64,000 bases of DNA from Lysobacteraceae bacterium CU05-9 (GCA_007556525.1 SWJS01000003.1:63595-127594); one strand, 5' to 3'. Shown: positions 33,203 to 43,752, numbered from the stretch's first letter. The notes: a model not told the origin generated them from the letters alone. A program made the numbers and translations.

Positions 33203-33388
33203 TTAGTTAGTTGTGGTTTGAGATGAAAGGATTTGGTCAGCTGCACGATCGGCGTCCACTTCGACGTTATTGCCGCGGAAGAATGCGTACCAGATGCAAT
33301 ACAGCAAAATGATCTTGAGAATGCCGACCCATACGAGATGTCGCAGTAGGTTATTCTTGATCGGCAAATTCGGAAAATTGAAACTCAT
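33203..33388 (-). CDS. cydP: Cytochrome oxidase small subunit CydP
   Basis: 61 residues from ATG 33388, which follows GGAG; a longer in-frame opening to 33496 would run into the upstream promoter and is rejected. One membrane helix (WVGILKIILLYCIWYAFFRG) with the K-[IL]-xLLYxxWYAFF pattern of the CydP family, then an acidic tail. It is the first gene of the cytochrome bd operon, 20 bases before cydA. Confidence 0.85.
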   Translation of the reverse strand: MSFNFPNLPIKNNLLRHLVWVGILKIILLYCIWYAFFRGNNVEVDADRAADQILSSQTTTN

Positions 33389-33430
33389 CAATCGACTCCG
33401 GCATCGAAACAACTCGATGTCTCTAAACGA

Positions 33431-33460
33431 ATTATAACTCGCATGTAAACTATTTGTGAA
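33431..33460 (-). promoter_or_regulatory. Promoter of the cytochrome bd operon
   Basis: On the minus strand TTCACA (plus 33455-33460) and TATAAT (plus 33431-33436) are 18 bases apart. It lies 42 bases upstream of cydP. No clear FNR or ArcA site was seen. Confidence 0.55.
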
Positions 33461-33490
33461 GAAACCCCTTAAAAATAAGCGCCAATACAA

Positions 33491-34387
33491 ATGCAACTCA
33501 ATCGTATCCTCCTCTATTATTTGTTCACACCGATCGCTGATCCGGAAGCCGTCCGCCTATGGCAGAAAGCGCTTTGCGAGAAGCTCGGGATGACGGGGCG
33601 CATTTTGATTTCGAAGGATGGCATCAACGGCACGGTTGGCGGTTCAATGGACAGTGCCAAAAAATACGTGCGTGCCATGAAGGAATACGCTCCGTTCAAA
33701 TTGATGGAGTTCAAATGGTCGGAAGGTGGCGCGGAAGATTTTCCACGGTTGTCGATCAAGGTTCGCAAGGAAATTGTTTCGTTCGGTGCGCCGGACGAAT
33801 TGCTCGTCGATGAGAACGGTGTCGTCGGTGGCGGCGTGCATTTGAAGCCTCAGGAATTGCACGCGATGCTGGATGAGAAGAAGGCGGCGGGTGAGGAGGT
33901 TGTGTTTTTTGATGGGCGCAATGCGATGGAGGCCGAGATCGGCCGCATGAAGGACGCGATCGTGCCGGATGTTGAAACGACGCATGATTTCAAGACGGAA
34001 CTCGACAGCGGCAAGTACGATCACTTGAAGGACAAACCTGTGGTGACGTATTGCACGGGTGGGATTCGGTGTGAAGTTTTGTCACGGATGATGGTGAACC
34101 GCGGTTTCAAGGAGGTTTACCAAATGGATGGTGGCATCGTGCGTTACGGCGAAGCGTTCGGTGATAAAGGCTTGTGGGAAGGTTCGCTGTATGTGTTTGA
34201 TAAGCGCATGCACATGGAGTTTTCGGATGACGCGAAGGTGATCGGCAAATGTTCGTGTTGCGGTGAGCCGACGAATGATTATGTTGATTGCGGTAATGAC
34301 GAGTGCGGTTCACTGCGTTTGATTTGTCCATCGTGCGTGGCTTCCGGTGCCGCGAATTCCTGTCCGAAGTGCCGTGACGCTGCCTGA
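33491..34387 (+). CDS. trhO: tRNA uridine-34 hydroxylase, rhodanese-like
   Basis: 298 residues of the TrhO (YceA) family, which uses oxygen to make 5-hydroxyuridine at tRNA position 34. The N-terminal domain has [17 protein letters not shown]; the rhodanese domain has [13 protein letters not shown] and the active-site loop CTGGIRCE (Cys near residue 190). The C-terminal zinc-binding part ([24 protein letters not shown]) is present. It is divergent from the cytochrome bd operon. Confidence 0.95.
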   Translation: MQLNRILLYYLFTPIADPEAVRLWQKALCEKLGMTGRILISKDGINGTVGGSMDSAKKYVRAMKEYAPFKLMEFKWSEGGAEDFPRLSIKVRKEIVSFGAPDELLVDENGVVGGGVHLKPQELHAMLDEKKAAGEEVVFFDGRNAMEAEIGRMKDAIVPDVETTHDFKTELDSGKYDHLKDKPVVTYCTGGIRCEVLSRMMVNRGFKEVYQMDGGIVRYGEAFGDKGLWEGSLYVFDKRMHMEFSDDAKVIGKCSCCGEPTNDYVDCGNDECGSLRLICPSCVASGAANSCPKCRDAA

Positions 34388-37064
34388 GCCGTCATTTGAA
34401 CAAAATCTAGAGCGCGTCCTCGACGCGAGCGATTTGTTTCGGTCGGTTTTGTCGAAGCAGCCGGAGTTGCGTGAGCGTTTGCGCGACGATGATGGTGCGG
34501 ATTGGGCACCGCCCTTGCTGGATGATGCGAACTTCGCGCAGTGGGGTCTGTTGTTACGTCGATTTCGTTACGCTTCGTCCGCTCGAATTATTTATCGCGA
34601 CGTTATGGGACTCGACTCCATTGACGATACGCTGCGTCGGCAAACGTTGCTCGCGGATGTGTGTTTGCAGACGGCCCTGGCAGCGTTGGAGCAGCGCATG
34701 ATTGCGCAGCATGGTGAAGTGATTGGTGCGTCGTCGGGCGCGCCCGTTGGGTTAGTTGTGTTCGCGCTGGGCAAGTTGGGTGGGGAGGCGCTGAATTTTT
34801 CGTCGGACATCGATTTGATCATCGGTTATGAGGAAAACGGCGAGTCCAACGGTGCGCGTCCGTTGTCTGCGGAGCCTTACTTCACGCGTCTGTCGCAGCA
34901 GTTGATCAAGTTGCTGGATGAAGTGACGGCGGAAGGGTTTGTTTTTCGCGTGGATATGCGCTTGCGTCCGTTCGGTCAGAGTGGGCGTCTCGTGTGGTCA
35001 TTCCCCGCGATGGAAACCTACTATCAGCGTGAGGGGCGCGATTGGGAGCGTTATGCCTGGCAAAAAGCCCGCGTCGTCGCCGGTGATTTTGGCGCTGGTG
35101 CAGAGTTCCTGAAACTGTTGAGGCCGTTCGTGTATCGGCGGTATCTGGATTTCTCGGCGCTGGAAGGCGTGCGCACGATGAAGGATTCCATCCAGCAGGA
35201 AGTCGCGCGCAAGGACCGCGGTGATGACATCAAGTTGGGCCCGGGCGGTATCCGTGAAGTCGAGTTTCTCGTGCAAGCCTTGCAGTTGATTCGCGGTGGT
35301 CGTGAACCGTTGTTGCGCACGCCGCGTTTCCAGGAGGCGTTGAACGCGTTGGTTGAAACACATCAGCTGGATGCGGAGACCGCTTCTTCGCTGCGCAATG
35401 CTTACCGTTTCCTGCGCATCGTCGAGAATCGCGTGCAGATGTTACGGGATGAGCAGACGCATGTTTTGCCGTCGAATGAAGCGGATCGGTTGCGTATTGC
35501 ACGTGGCATGGGTTATTCGGATTGGTCGGCGTTGCTGAGTGATCTTGAACCTGTTCGCGCCGTGGTGCAGCAAGAATTCAATGGTTTGATGGCACCGCAG
35601 GATCAACCGGAAACGCCGGATGATCTCAAACAATATTGGAATGCGTTGCCCGAAGGTGGCGATGGGAAAGTGCTTGCGGGCAAGGGTTTTCGTGATGCGC
35701 ACTCAGCCGACGCCGCGTTGCGCGACTTCACGCGTGGACCTGCTGTTCGCCAGTTGAACAATGCCGCAAAGGCGCGCTTGGATCGCGTCATGCCGGTGAT
35801 GCTCGAGGCATCCGCGCATACGGTAGAGCCAAACATCACGTTGCGGCGGTTGTTGAGTTTGATGCAGGCGATTTTGAAGCGCAGTGCATACATCGCGTTG
35901 TTAGATGAGCAGCCGTCGGCTTTGCAGCGTCTCGTCGATGTCGTCACCGAGTCGGCGTTGATGAGCGGGCGATTGACATTGCATCCGATGTTGCTCGACG
36001 AACTGCTGGATTCACGCGTCGTTGGCTTGGGCGTTGAAGCGGATGAGTTCGCGGCGAGTGTTGCATCGATTGTGTTCGATGGCGACATTGAAGCGGCTTT
36101 GGCGCAACTCAACGAGCTGAGGCAGATTGCGAGTTTCCGCGCGGCGATGGCGTTTCGCGATGGACGGCAAACCGCGTTGCAGACCACGCAGCAACTCGCG
36201 TTCCTCGCGCAAACGTGCGTCGCGAAAGCGGTTGAGTGGGTCGAAGCGGAAATGCGCGAGGCGCACGGAGATGTGCCAGGTGGCGCGTTTGCGGCGATCG
36301 GTTACGGCAGCGTAGGTGCGCAGGAGTTGAGCTTCGGATCGGATTTGGATCTGGTTTTTCTTTATGATGCGGCGCCGAATGCGATGTCGGTCGGCGCTCG
36401 GTCGGTTGATGCGGGACGCTACTACGCGCGCGTTGCTCAGAAGGTTGTTTCGTATCTCGGTGTGCAGACCGCAGCAGGTCGATTGTTTGAAGTCGACATG
36501 CGTCTGCGGCCGGACGGCGCGAAAGGATTATTAGTCTCGACGATTCAATCGTTCAGCGCTTATCAGCGTGAGCGTGCGTGGACGTGGGAGCATCAAGCGC
36601 TGGTGCGTGCGCGTGCGTTGTGCGGTGATGCGAAATTGCTTGAGGCGTTCAATGCAGTGCGTGCGGAGTTTTTGCAACGGGATCGCGATGAAAGCACATT
36701 GCAAAAAGACATCATCGACATGCGCCGCAAGATGCGCAAGGAACTGGACCGCTCAAGCGAAGCCCAATTCGATCTCAAGCAAGGTCGTGGTGGGTTGGTG
36801 GATTTGGAGTTTTGGCTGCAGTTCCAAGTGTTGAAGGACTCCGCGACGCATCCTGATTTGTTGAGCAGCACGCGCACGATTGATTTGTTGCAACTGACGA
36901 ATGCCTCAAGCGAAGTCGTCGATGCTTACGAAAATCTCCTGAAACAAGGCATTAACTGTACCCTCGACCGTCGCAAGCGCATCGTCGCGCGCACGGATGA
37001 TCTCAAGGCAACAATCGACGTTATTAAGGATGCAACGTCGCTGCTAGATGATGCAGGCGCGTAA
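34374..37064 (+). CDS. glnE: Glutamine synthetase adenylyltransferase/deadenylase
   Basis: About 896 residues; GTG 34374 is preferred over 34347 because it overlaps trhO by only 14 bases, though ribosome sites are weak for both. Two nucleotidyltransferase domains are visible, each with its metal site: [17 protein letters not shown] near residue 145 and [18 protein letters not shown] near 655. The N-terminal domain removes AMP from glutamine synthetase, the C-terminal one adds it, under PII control, so nitrogen supply sets glutamine synthetase activity. The 3' end overlaps the convergent ELM1-family gene by 41 bases. Confidence 0.96.
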   Translation: MTLPEPSFEQNLERVLDASDLFRSVLSKQPELRERLRDDDGADWAPPLLDDANFAQWGLLLRRFRYASSARIIYRDVMGLDSIDDTLRRQTLLADVCLQTALAALEQRMIAQHGEVIGASSGAPVGLVVFALGKLGGEALNFSSDIDLIIGYEENGESNGARPLSAEPYFTRLSQQLIKLLDEVTAEGFVFRVDMRLRPFGQSGRLVWSFPAMETYYQREGRDWERYAWQKARVVAGDFGAGAEFLKLLRPFVYRRYLDFSALEGVRTMKDSIQQEVARKDRGDDIKLGPGGIREVEFLVQALQLIRGGREPLLRTPRFQEALNALVETHQLDAETASSLRNAYRFLRIVENRVQMLRDEQTHVLPSNEADRLRIARGMGYSDWSALLSDLEPVRAVVQQEFNGLMAPQDQPETPDDLKQYWNALPEGGDGKVLAGKGFRDAHSADAALRDFTRGPAVRQLNNAAKARLDRVMPVMLEASAHTVEPNITLRRLLSLMQAILKRSAYIALLDEQPSALQRLVDVVTESALMSGRLTLHPMLLDELLDSRVVGLGVEADEFAASVASIVFDGDIEAALAQLNELRQIASFRAAMAFRDGRQTALQTTQQLAFLAQTCVAKAVEWVEAEMREAHGDVPGGAFAAIGYGSVGAQELSFGSDLDLVFLYDAAPNAMSVGARSVDAGRYYARVAQKVVSYLGVQTAAGRLFEVDMRLRPDGAKGLLVSTIQSFSAYQRERAWTWEHQALVRARALCGDAKLLEAFNAVRAEFLQRDRDESTLQKDIIDMRRKMRKELDRSSEAQFDLKQGRGGLVDLEFWLQFQVLKDSATHPDLLSSTRTIDLLQLTNASSEVVDAYENLLKQGINCTLDRRKRIVARTDDLKATIDVIKDATSLLDDAGA

Positions 37065-38058
37065 CGAGATCGCCATTCGTATCGAGCGGTGTGACTTCTG
37101 CTAAAGCCGCATCTCCAGTCCAAACCTGCGCGCGACCCAATTCAATCAATTGCCGTGCAAACTTCGACGGCGCACTCGTGCCCGACACGTCGCCAAACAC
37201 GAACAACTGCGCGCGCGTAGCGGCCGCCTCTGACAACATCGACACGGAGTCCGCGCTGCAGATGATCACATCGCTCAGTGCGAGGTAATGCGAGTAGGGG
37301 TTATGCGGAAACTCACCGAGCCGCGCGGCATCGTCGGCACCGGTCCAAACATACGACGGCAAATCATCGACCGCGTCGCGCAAACCATCGGAGACAACTT
37401 GCGGTGTGCGTCGCGAATTGCTGATCAACAACGAGCCGTCGGTGCGCCGGACAAACGCCTTAACCTCTTCAAGCAACGCGGCAAATGCAGTTTGATCAAA
37501 TGATTGGTTGTGCGTGTCGCCGCCGATCAACAATGCAACACGCGGGGAGGGCATCGATTGAAATGCGTGGGGCGTCTGGGCAACCGTAGCGAGACGCGAT
37601 GGCGTGACGTCATGGATGCTGCCGGGCAAGGTCAGGATATTTTGGCCATGAACTCCATCATGCTCGGGCGCAATCACGATATCCCAATGCGAGGAAGGCA
37701 AGCGCGGATTGAGGATCTGGATCGCGAACGAACCGCGCGCACGAAGTAACCGAGTTGCCAACGCGGCTTGACGGCCGCACCCGATCACCAGCGCAGGCGC
37801 TTGCGAAGCACCCGAGAGAACGCGACGAATCGGATCTTCAAACGCACGGGACGCAAACGGCAAAACCCGCGGCGCAGCATAAGACCACGGCTTGCGCGTT
37901 GTGACGAGAATCTCAGTTGCCGCGCGATGCAAGTGATGCGCAAGAGCCAGTGCCTGGCGGTGATTGCCCGCGCGGCCGTCGCTGATGACCCACGTCTGGC
38001 GCGGATCTTCACTGGCACGCAACGGCGCCACGGCTTCAATGGCGGGTGATTGTTGCAT
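37024..38058 (-). CDS. ELM1-family (mitochondrial fission-type) glycosyltransferase-like protein
   Basis: 344 residues of the bacterial ELM1 family, with a GT-B-like fold. Key segments: TWVISDGRAGNHRQALALA near the start, PALVIGCGRQAALATRLLR, RVALLIGGDTHNQSF and DVIICSADSVSMLSEAAAT. Bacterial members are usually found beside lipopolysaccharide genes; enzymatic function is unproven. Its 3' end overlaps glnE. The ORF is intact. Confidence 0.88.
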   Translation of the reverse strand: MQQSPAIEAVAPLRASEDPRQTWVISDGRAGNHRQALALAHHLHRAATEILVTTRKPWSYAAPRVLPFASRAFEDPIRRVLSGASQAPALVIGCGRQAALATRLLRARGSFAIQILNPRLPSSHWDIVIAPEHDGVHGQNILTLPGSIHDVTPSRLATVAQTPHAFQSMPSPRVALLIGGDTHNQSFDQTAFAALLEEVKAFVRRTDGSLLISNSRRTPQVVSDGLRDAVDDLPSYVWTGADDAARLGEFPHNPYSHYLALSDVIICSADSVSMLSEAAATRAQLFVFGDVSGTSAPSKFARQLIELGRAQVWTGDAALAEVTPLDTNGDLVTRLHHLAATLHP

Positions 38059-38153
38059 AAACAGGACGACTACGTTGCATTAATTCTATTGTGGGTATTT
38101 TTAGGAATCATACAATGAACGCATCCTTTTACGAATGATATGGAAAATCCACG

Positions 38154-38741
38154 ATGTACAACCCATTGAACACGGCTGCTTTGGAACAACTGTTTACGCA
38201 CGCTCGCACTCATAACGTGTTGCGTGGTGAAGTGACGGATGAGCAACTGCGCAAGCTGTACGATCTCACGAAGTTTGGTCCAACGTCTGCGAACATGTCG
38301 CCGGCACGTTTTGTGTTCGTCAAATCCGCGGAAGGGAAGAAGCGTCTCGAGCCATTCCTCGATGAAGGCAACCGTGAGAAGACGATGGCCGCACCCGTCA
38401 CCGTGATTGTCGCGCATGACGAAGAGTTTTACGACAAGCTTCCATATCTCTTCCCGCATGTTGATGCACGTTCGTGGTTCGCCGGCAATGAGCCGCTGAT
38501 TGAGAGCGCATCGTTCCGCAATGGCACACTGCAAGGTGCATACATGATCATCGCCGCGCGCGCTTTGGGTTTGGATACCGGTCCAATGTCGGGCTTCAAT
38601 AATGCGGGCGTCGACGAAGAATTTTTCAAGGGAACCAAAATCAAATCCAACTTCCTCATCAATCTCGGTGACGGGGATCCATCGCAATTGTTCCCACGTT
38701 CGCCACGACTGCCCTTCGATGAAGCGGCTGAAATCCTGTAA
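38154..38741 (+). CDS. Nitroreductase-family protein, RutE/HadB type
   Basis: 195 residues of the FMN-dependent nitroreductase family, in the branch of malonic semialdehyde reductase RutE. The segments [19 protein letters not shown] and [26 protein letters not shown] are typical. No other rut pyrimidine-degradation gene is nearby, so it may act on another aldehyde or nitro substrate. It is followed 18 bases later by a YceI gene and may share its transcript. Confidence 0.85.
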   Translation: MYNPLNTAALEQLFTHARTHNVLRGEVTDEQLRKLYDLTKFGPTSANMSPARFVFVKSAEGKKRLEPFLDEGNREKTMAAPVTVIVAHDEEFYDKLPYLFPHVDARSWFAGNEPLIESASFRNGTLQGAYMIIAARALGLDTGPMSGFNNAGVDEEFFKGTKIKSNFLINLGDGDPSQLFPRSPRLPFDEAAEIL

Positions 38742-38759
38742 CTCACCGGAGAAATACTT

Positions 38760-39329
38760 ATGAAAAAACTAATCCTCGCCCTTGCACTTTCCAGCGTCAC
38801 CGGCATCGCAGTTGCTGCACCGGTTTCCTACGACATGGATCCTGGCCACACGATGGTGCTCGCGCAGTGGAACCATTTCGGCTTCTCGAATCCAACCGCG
38901 AACTTCGGCATCGATAAGGGCACGATCATTTATGACGAGAAAGCCCCTGCGAAATCGTCAGTCGAAGTCAGCATGCCATTAAATTTGCTGAGCTCGTTTA
39001 GCGACAAGTTCAACGCGCATTTGAAGAGCGCGGACTTCTTCGAAGCGGAAGTGTTTCCAACGGCAATGTTCAAAAGCACCGGCGTCAAAGTCAAAGGTCC
39101 GAACAAGCTCGAAGTCACCGGCAACTTGACGATTAAGAACAACACCAAGCCAGTTAAGTTGGACGTGACCTTGAACAAGAAGGGCGTCAATCCAATGAAC
39201 AAAAAACAAGGCATCGGCTTCGACGCAACGACAACGATCAAGCGCAGTGATTTTGGCGTGGGCAAATACGTGCCGAACGTCAGCGACGAAGTGAAGTTGC
39301 GCATTACGACGGAGGCATACGCAAAGTGA
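38760..39329 (+). CDS. YceI family periplasmic protein
   Basis: 189 residues with signal peptide (ILALALSSVTGIAVAA). The mature lipocalin-like barrel opens with YDMDPGHTMVLAQWNHFGFSN and contains VTGNLTIKNNTKPVKLDVTL and KRSDFGVGKYVPNVSDEV, the YceI signature. Members bind polyisoprenoid lipids, such as quinones or carotenoid-like molecules. The stop overlaps the pirin start (GTGA). Confidence 0.95.
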   Translation: MKKLILALALSSVTGIAVAAPVSYDMDPGHTMVLAQWNHFGFSNPTANFGIDKGTIIYDEKAPAKSSVEVSMPLNLLSSFSDKFNAHLKSADFFEAEVFPTAMFKSTGVKVKGPNKLEVTGNLTIKNNTKPVKLDVTLNKKGVNPMNKKQGIGFDATTTIKRSDFGVGKYVPNVSDEVKLRITTEAYAK

Positions 39330-40045
39330 TCATTCAACGTCCTTCAAACGAACGCGGTCCTGCGGATCACGGTTGGTTGAAGTCGCAGCACACGTTTTCG
39401 TTTGCGAATTATTACGATCCCGCGTGGATGGGCTTCGGCCCGCTGCGCGTGATCAACGAAGACCGCGTTGCCGAAGGCGGTGGTTTCGCACCGCACGGTC
39501 ACGCCAACATGGAAATCATTTCCGTTGTGTTGAGTGGTCAGTTGGCGCACAAGGATAGCGAAGGCAATCACGGCATCATCAAAGCCGGCGATGTGCAATG
39601 GATGAGTGCCGGCAGTGGTGTGCAGCATTCCGAAATGAATGGCAGCAGTGACGAGCCTGTTCACTTCCTGCAGATCTGGATTCAACCGAATCAAGTCAAC
39701 GCCAAACCCATGTACGGACAGAACCACTACGCCTTCAACGACCGCCTGCATCAATGGATCACGTTGGCGGCACCGAATGGCGAAGACGGTGGTTTACCGA
39801 TAAGGCAAGACGCGAAGCTGTTCGGTCGCGGTCTGGAAGTCGGCGCGAAAGCAACGCGCGATCTCGACACGGCCAAGAAATACTGGCTGCAAGTCATCGA
39901 CGGCGGCGTGACGGTGAAGCTTGGCGATCACGTCCAGATGCTGGAGCAGGGCGATGCGCTCGGCTTCGACAACGAAAATGGCACGCTGGAATTGTCCAAC
40001 GACACCGAGGCGGAAACGCAGCTGCTTTGGTTTGAACTCGCTTAA
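39326..40045 (+). CDS. Pirin family protein
   Basis: 239-residue bicupin of the pirin/YhaK type. The N-terminal cupin has the metal-ligand pattern FGPLRVINEDRVAEGGGFAP, HGHANMEIISVV, and MSAGSGVQHSE. Such proteins can act as quercetin dioxygenases or iron-dependent regulators. Translation is coupled to the YceI gene through the GTGA overlap. The operon ends in a terminator 22 bases on. Confidence 0.93.
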   Translation: MIIQRPSNERGPADHGWLKSQHTFSFANYYDPAWMGFGPLRVINEDRVAEGGGFAPHGHANMEIISVVLSGQLAHKDSEGNHGIIKAGDVQWMSAGSGVQHSEMNGSSDEPVHFLQIWIQPNQVNAKPMYGQNHYAFNDRLHQWITLAAPNGEDGGLPIRQDAKLFGRGLEVGAKATRDLDTAKKYWLQVIDGGVTVKLGDHVQMLEQGDALGFDNENGTLELSNDTEAETQLLWFELA

Positions 40046-40067
40046 ACCGCGGATTCCGTTATAAAAT

Positions 40068-40097
40068 GAGCCGTTAATGTCAGCGGCTCTTTTTTTT
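40068..40097 (+). terminator. Terminator between pirin and CHCC zinc-finger genes
   Basis: GAGCCG (40068-40073) pairs with CGGCTC (40084-40089), followed by a run of T. The run ends only a few bases before the next start codon at 40103. Confidence 0.75.
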
Positions 40098-40102
40098 ACG
40101 AA

Positions 40103-40303
40103 ATGAACGATCAACTTCCAACGCAAGTGTCCCAGTCCAACACGGAGAAGCTCTACAAGGTTCGCCGCGATGAGTTGCCGTTGAGCTGCCCAACGAATGA
40201 GATGGCTTTATGGAATTCCCACCCACGTGTGTACCTGCCGATTGAAGCCGAGAAGGACGTCACGTGTCCTTACTGCGGTGCGCGGTACATTTTGGAAGAA
40301 TAA
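40103..40303 (+). CDS. CHCC zinc-finger domain protein
   Basis: 66 residues. Conserved CHCC set: Cys in LSCPTNEMALWN, His in SHPRVYLPIE, and the pair CPYCGARY. This matches the small zf-CHCC family related to the respiratory complex I subunit NDUFS6; its bacterial role is uncertain. There is no clear ribosome site before the ATG, and a terminator hairpin sits directly upstream. A TATAAA at 40060 could be a -10 box whose leader would contain that hairpin. Confidence 0.88.
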   Translation: MNDQLPTQVSQSNTEKLYKVRRDELPLSCPTNEMALWNSHPRVYLPIEAEKDVTCPYCGARYILEE

Positions 40304-40329
40304 TTCCTATAAAAAGTGAAGGGTGGCGG

Positions 40330-41463
40330 ATGAACGAAGATTCGAGAATAACCGTCATGCAGTTGCTACCGGATTTGAATTCCGGTGGCGTTGAGAAGTC
40401 GACGATTGAAATGGCGCAGGCTCTGATCGAAAAGGGTCATCGCGCCATCGTCGTCTCTGCGGGCGGCACACTCGTTCCGCAACTTGAAGCGATCGGTGCC
40501 GAGCATATCACGATGGACATCGGACGCAAGTCGTTCGCGACGTTGAAGCTCGTAACGCCACTGCGCGAATTGATCCTGCGCGAAAAGCCCGACATCGTCC
40601 ACGCCCGTTCGCGTCTGCCCGCCTGGATTGGTTGGTTGGCGTTGAAGAAACTCCCGCGCAAGGAACGACCACTGTGGATCACCACGGTGCATGGTCTGAA
40701 TTCGCCGAGTTTTTATTCGAAAATCATGACCTCCGGTGACAAGGTCATCGTGGTCTCCAACGTCGTTCGCGATTATGTCCTCAAACATTACAAGGGACTC
40801 GACGTCACGAAGCTCGTTGTCGTTCCGCGCGGCATCAATCCCGAGAAATATCCTTTGCGCACCATGGGTGAAGGCAAGGAAGCGCGCGCGTTACTCGCCG
40901 AAACGATTCCGGAAATTGGCGGCGATGGTCCGCTGTTGTTGATGCCCGGTCGCGGCACTCGTTTGAAAGGTCATCACGTTGCGATTGAATTGACGCGAAA
41001 GTTACGCGATCAAGGTGTTGATGCGAGGTTGTGGTTGCTCGGTACGGATGATCCAGTGCGCGCCGCTTACGTCAACGAATTGCGCGCGCTGGTGCGACGC
41101 CTGCAGTTGGAAGACTTTGTTGCGATCACCGAATACGTGCCCGATGTTGCACAGGCGTTGTCGGCAAGCCGTGTAGTGTTGCAGTTGTCGCGCAAGCCCG
41201 AAGCATTCGGCCGCACGGTGATTGAAGCATTGAGCACCGGCCGTCCGGTGGTGGGATGGAATCACGGAGGCGTCGGTGAAATTCTCGGGGCGCTGTATCC
41301 GCAGGGGCTAGTGAGGGCTTTTGACGCGAATGAACTCGCCGAGAAAACCATGGAATCCCTTGACGCGGATTACTGGCGCAAATCCGAAATCCCCTATACT
41401 TTGAGTGCAATGCAGGAAGCCACGTTGCGTGTCTATCTTGATGCTTTAGCCAACCGTCCTTAA
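40330..41463 (+). CDS. Family 4 glycosyltransferase
   Basis: 377 residues from ATG 40330 after GGGTGGCGG. GT-B fold with LPDLNSGGVEKSTIEMAQAL in the N-terminal domain, and in the C-terminal nucleotide-sugar domain LLMPGRGTRLKGHHVAIEL and RKPEAFGRTVIEALSTGRPV with the E-x7-E motif. Likely transfers a sugar to the lipopolysaccharide core or O-chain, as the next genes are an O-antigen ligase, a lipid A acyltransferase and waaA. Cytoplasmic face of the inner membrane. Confidence 0.93.
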   Translation: MNEDSRITVMQLLPDLNSGGVEKSTIEMAQALIEKGHRAIVVSAGGTLVPQLEAIGAEHITMDIGRKSFATLKLVTPLRELILREKPDIVHARSRLPAWIGWLALKKLPRKERPLWITTVHGLNSPSFYSKIMTSGDKVIVVSNVVRDYVLKHYKGLDVTKLVVVPRGINPEKYPLRTMGEGKEARALLAETIPEIGGDGPLLLMPGRGTRLKGHHVAIELTRKLRDQGVDARLWLLGTDDPVRAAYVNELRALVRRLQLEDFVAITEYVPDVAQALSASRVVLQLSRKPEAFGRTVIEALSTGRPVVGWNHGGVGEILGALYPQGLVRAFDANELAEKTMESLDADYWRKSEIPYTLSAMQEATLRVYLDALANRP

Positions 41464-41479
41464 AGCCCGGTAATGCACG

Positions 41480-42814
41480 ATGAGTTCGAACGCCAACACA
41501 ATTCCGTCTGAGTCTCCGGCGAATCCGGTCGCCGCGAGTGGTTGGCGTTGGGCGCCGGCGTTTGTGCTCGCGTTTGTCGCGTTGTTCCCGGCACCGGGGT
41601 ATGCGGAAGGCATTCTCGTTCTTGGTTCGCTGTTCGCAATCGCGCGTTTGCTGATGACGAAGTTCCGCGGTGGTGCGGAGCTGCTCAGTGGCCCGGCGTG
41701 GGCGCTGACGAGTGTGTTGTTTTTTGCGTATTGGTTGCCGCAGTTCTTCTCATCGTTTGATGCGATCAATTCGGCCGGCGCGATCACGAAAGTGTTGAAG
41801 GGCTTAAGGTATCTGCCGTTCCTGTGGCTTGCCGCGTCGGCTGTTGCAACACCGCGTAACCGAGATGTGACATTCAAAGGTCTCGCGATCATCGTCGGCA
41901 TCTGGGTGCTGGATGCGTTGGCGCAGGTTTTGTTCGGGACCAGCCCGGTGTTCTGGGGCATCGATGCGCTGAAGTTGGTGATCGATGGTCATCGCATGTG
42001 CACGCCGGAAGAGACTGCGGCACTTGATCGTTTGAGTGGATTCCTTGGTCCCTGCAATTTGAAGTTGGGTCAGGTCGTTGCGAGTTTCTCGCCATTCTTG
42101 CTGTTCTTCGTCTCGCAGCGTGGCACGAAGATTGCTTGGATCATCGCAGCTGCGCTGATCGGTGTTGTGATCTTGCTTGCGGGTTCGCGCGGCTCATGGA
42201 TCACTTACGGGATCGTTTTGTTGCTGTCTGGTTGGCGTGTGCTCGGCGCGAAGGGCTTGCTCGGCATCATGCTGTTCGGTGCGCTGAGCTTGGTCGCGAT
42301 GTATTTCACGGTACCGCAAGTGACGCAACGCGTTGACCGCACGCTGACCGCTTTGACGGGAGATAACGATGGTGTCGATAACGCACTGTCCGGTCGCGGT
42401 CGAATCTGGAGCGCCGCAGGTTGCATGATTGCGGAGCATCCTATCAACGGTGTTGGTATCCGTGGATTCCGTGATGCTTTCACGCAGTGCGATCCGGAAC
42501 CTGGCTCGCTGGAAGAGTGGGGCGAAGGTCCGGCATTCCATGCGCATCAGATTGTTTTGGAAATCCTTTCGGAAACCGGGATTCTCGGCTTGATCCTGTG
42601 GTTGATGGGCGCAGCGATGGCAATCCGTGCGTGGCGTTATGCGCCTGCGTATGCGAAGCAACGCTCGTTGCCGGCAATGTGGGCGTTGGTGGCGACGGTG
42701 TTTCCGCTCAACACTTCGCTTGCTTTCTATTCAACGTTCTGGGGCAGCGTCACATTGCTGCTGTCCGCCCTATTCGTCGGCGCATTGCTCGCGCGCGATC
42801 AGGAATCGGCGTAA
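41480..42814 (+). CDS. O-antigen ligase (Wzy/WaaL family) protein
   Basis: 444 residues with about ten membrane helices. The large periplasmic loop between RIWSAAGCMIAEHPINGVGI and FHAHQIVLEILSETG is the signature of the O-antigen ligase/polymerase family, which joins undecaprenyl-linked polysaccharide to lipid A-core. The family cannot separate WaaL from Wzy by sequence alone. It follows the glycosyltransferase by 16 bases and its end overlaps the convergent acyltransferase by 16 bases. Confidence 0.88.
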   Translation: MSSNANTIPSESPANPVAASGWRWAPAFVLAFVALFPAPGYAEGILVLGSLFAIARLLMTKFRGGAELLSGPAWALTSVLFFAYWLPQFFSSFDAINSAGAITKVLKGLRYLPFLWLAASAVATPRNRDVTFKGLAIIVGIWVLDALAQVLFGTSPVFWGIDALKLVIDGHRMCTPEETAALDRLSGFLGPCNLKLGQVVASFSPFLLFFVSQRGTKIAWIIAAALIGVVILLAGSRGSWITYGIVLLLSGWRVLGAKGLLGIMLFGALSLVAMYFTVPQVTQRVDRTLTALTGDNDGVDNALSGRGRIWSAAGCMIAEHPINGVGIRGFRDAFTQCDPEPGSLEEWGEGPAFHAHQIVLEILSETGILGLILWLMGAAMAIRAWRYAPAYAKQRSLPAMWALVATVFPLNTSLAFYSTFWGSVTLLLSALFVGALLARDQESA

Positions 42815-43752
42815 AGATTGCGACCATCCGGTTGACGCTTGAAGCGTCGATGGATCCAAAGGTATTGTTCGGGCGCTTGACGTGCCATCTCTTCGATTGC
42901 GCTGATGATCACGGCGGTATCCTGCGTCGCGTCCTTGCTCGGATATGGATCCAATGCCGGCGATAAACTCATTCGATAAGTTCCGTCCTGCAACCGTGCA
43001 TGGCTGAAGCAAATCACTTTCGATCCTGACAATCTTGCGAGCGAATGCGTTGACGCCAATGAATTTGCAGGAATTCCAAAAAAATCCACAAACACCGTAT
43101 CTCCCCGCGAAGGATCCTGATCCGGCGCATACCAGAGCACACCACCTTGTTTGAGGAATTTGACGGCGGGGCGCATCTCGGTTTTTTGGAACATGGCGGA
43201 CGCGTAGCGTAAACGTCCACGCTTCACGGCCCATTCCATCGCTTTCGAACTGTACGGTCGATACATGCCGGCGACCGGCAAAAATTGCGTGAGCAAGCGT
43301 CCGCACACTTCCAATGTCGTGAAGTGACCGCTCACGAGAATCACGCCTTTGCCTGCGTCGACCGCCGCTTGAAGATGCTCGAGACCTTCGATCTGCAATT
43401 TGCGTTGCAGTGGTTTGATGGATCCCCACCAAGCACGGCTGAACTCAAACAACGATGTACCAAGCGCCACGAAGTGCTTGCGCACCAATGCGTCGCGCTC
43501 TGCAGCGCTCAGTGATGGAAACGTCAATTCGATATTGCGCGCAGCAACTTTACGTCGCGAACCCATCAACGCATGGAGTATCTTGCCAATGCCTTTACCC
43601 AGGGCACGCTGCATCACCCAAGGAATTCTCGCCATCAACCACAAAATTCCAACGCCAATCCAAACCGGCCACTCACGCGGACTTAATGGCACGGGACCTG
43701 CATCCGTGGGTGTGGGATTGTGCGTCGAAGTCGCAGAGTTTGAATCGGACAT
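42799..43752 (-). CDS. LpxL/HtrB-type lysophospholipid acyltransferase
   Basis: 317 residues of the late lipid A acyltransferase family, which adds a secondary acyl chain to Kdo-lipid A using acyl-ACP. A short membrane segment (WIGVGILWLMARIPWVM) is followed by the catalytic HxxxxE motif SGHFTTLEVCG, and the ligand motif MYRPYSSKAME. The C-terminus (MARQAPEQYLWIHRRFKRQP) is also typical of LpxL. Convergent with the O-antigen ligase and 36 bases from the divergent waaA. Confidence 0.92.
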   Translation of the reverse strand: MSDSNSATSTHNPTPTDAGPVPLSPREWPVWIGVGILWLMARIPWVMQRALGKGIGKILHALMGSRRKVAARNIELTFPSLSAAERDALVRKHFVALGTSLFEFSRAWWGSIKPLQRKLQIEGLEHLQAAVDAGKGVILVSGHFTTLEVCGRLLTQFLPVAGMYRPYSSKAMEWAVKRGRLRYASAMFQKTEMRPAVKFLKQGGVLWYAPDQDPSRGDTVFVDFFGIPANSLASTHSLARLSGSKVICFSHARLQDGTYRMSLSPALDPYPSKDATQDTAVIISAIEEMARQAPEQYLWIHRRFKRQPDGRNLYADS

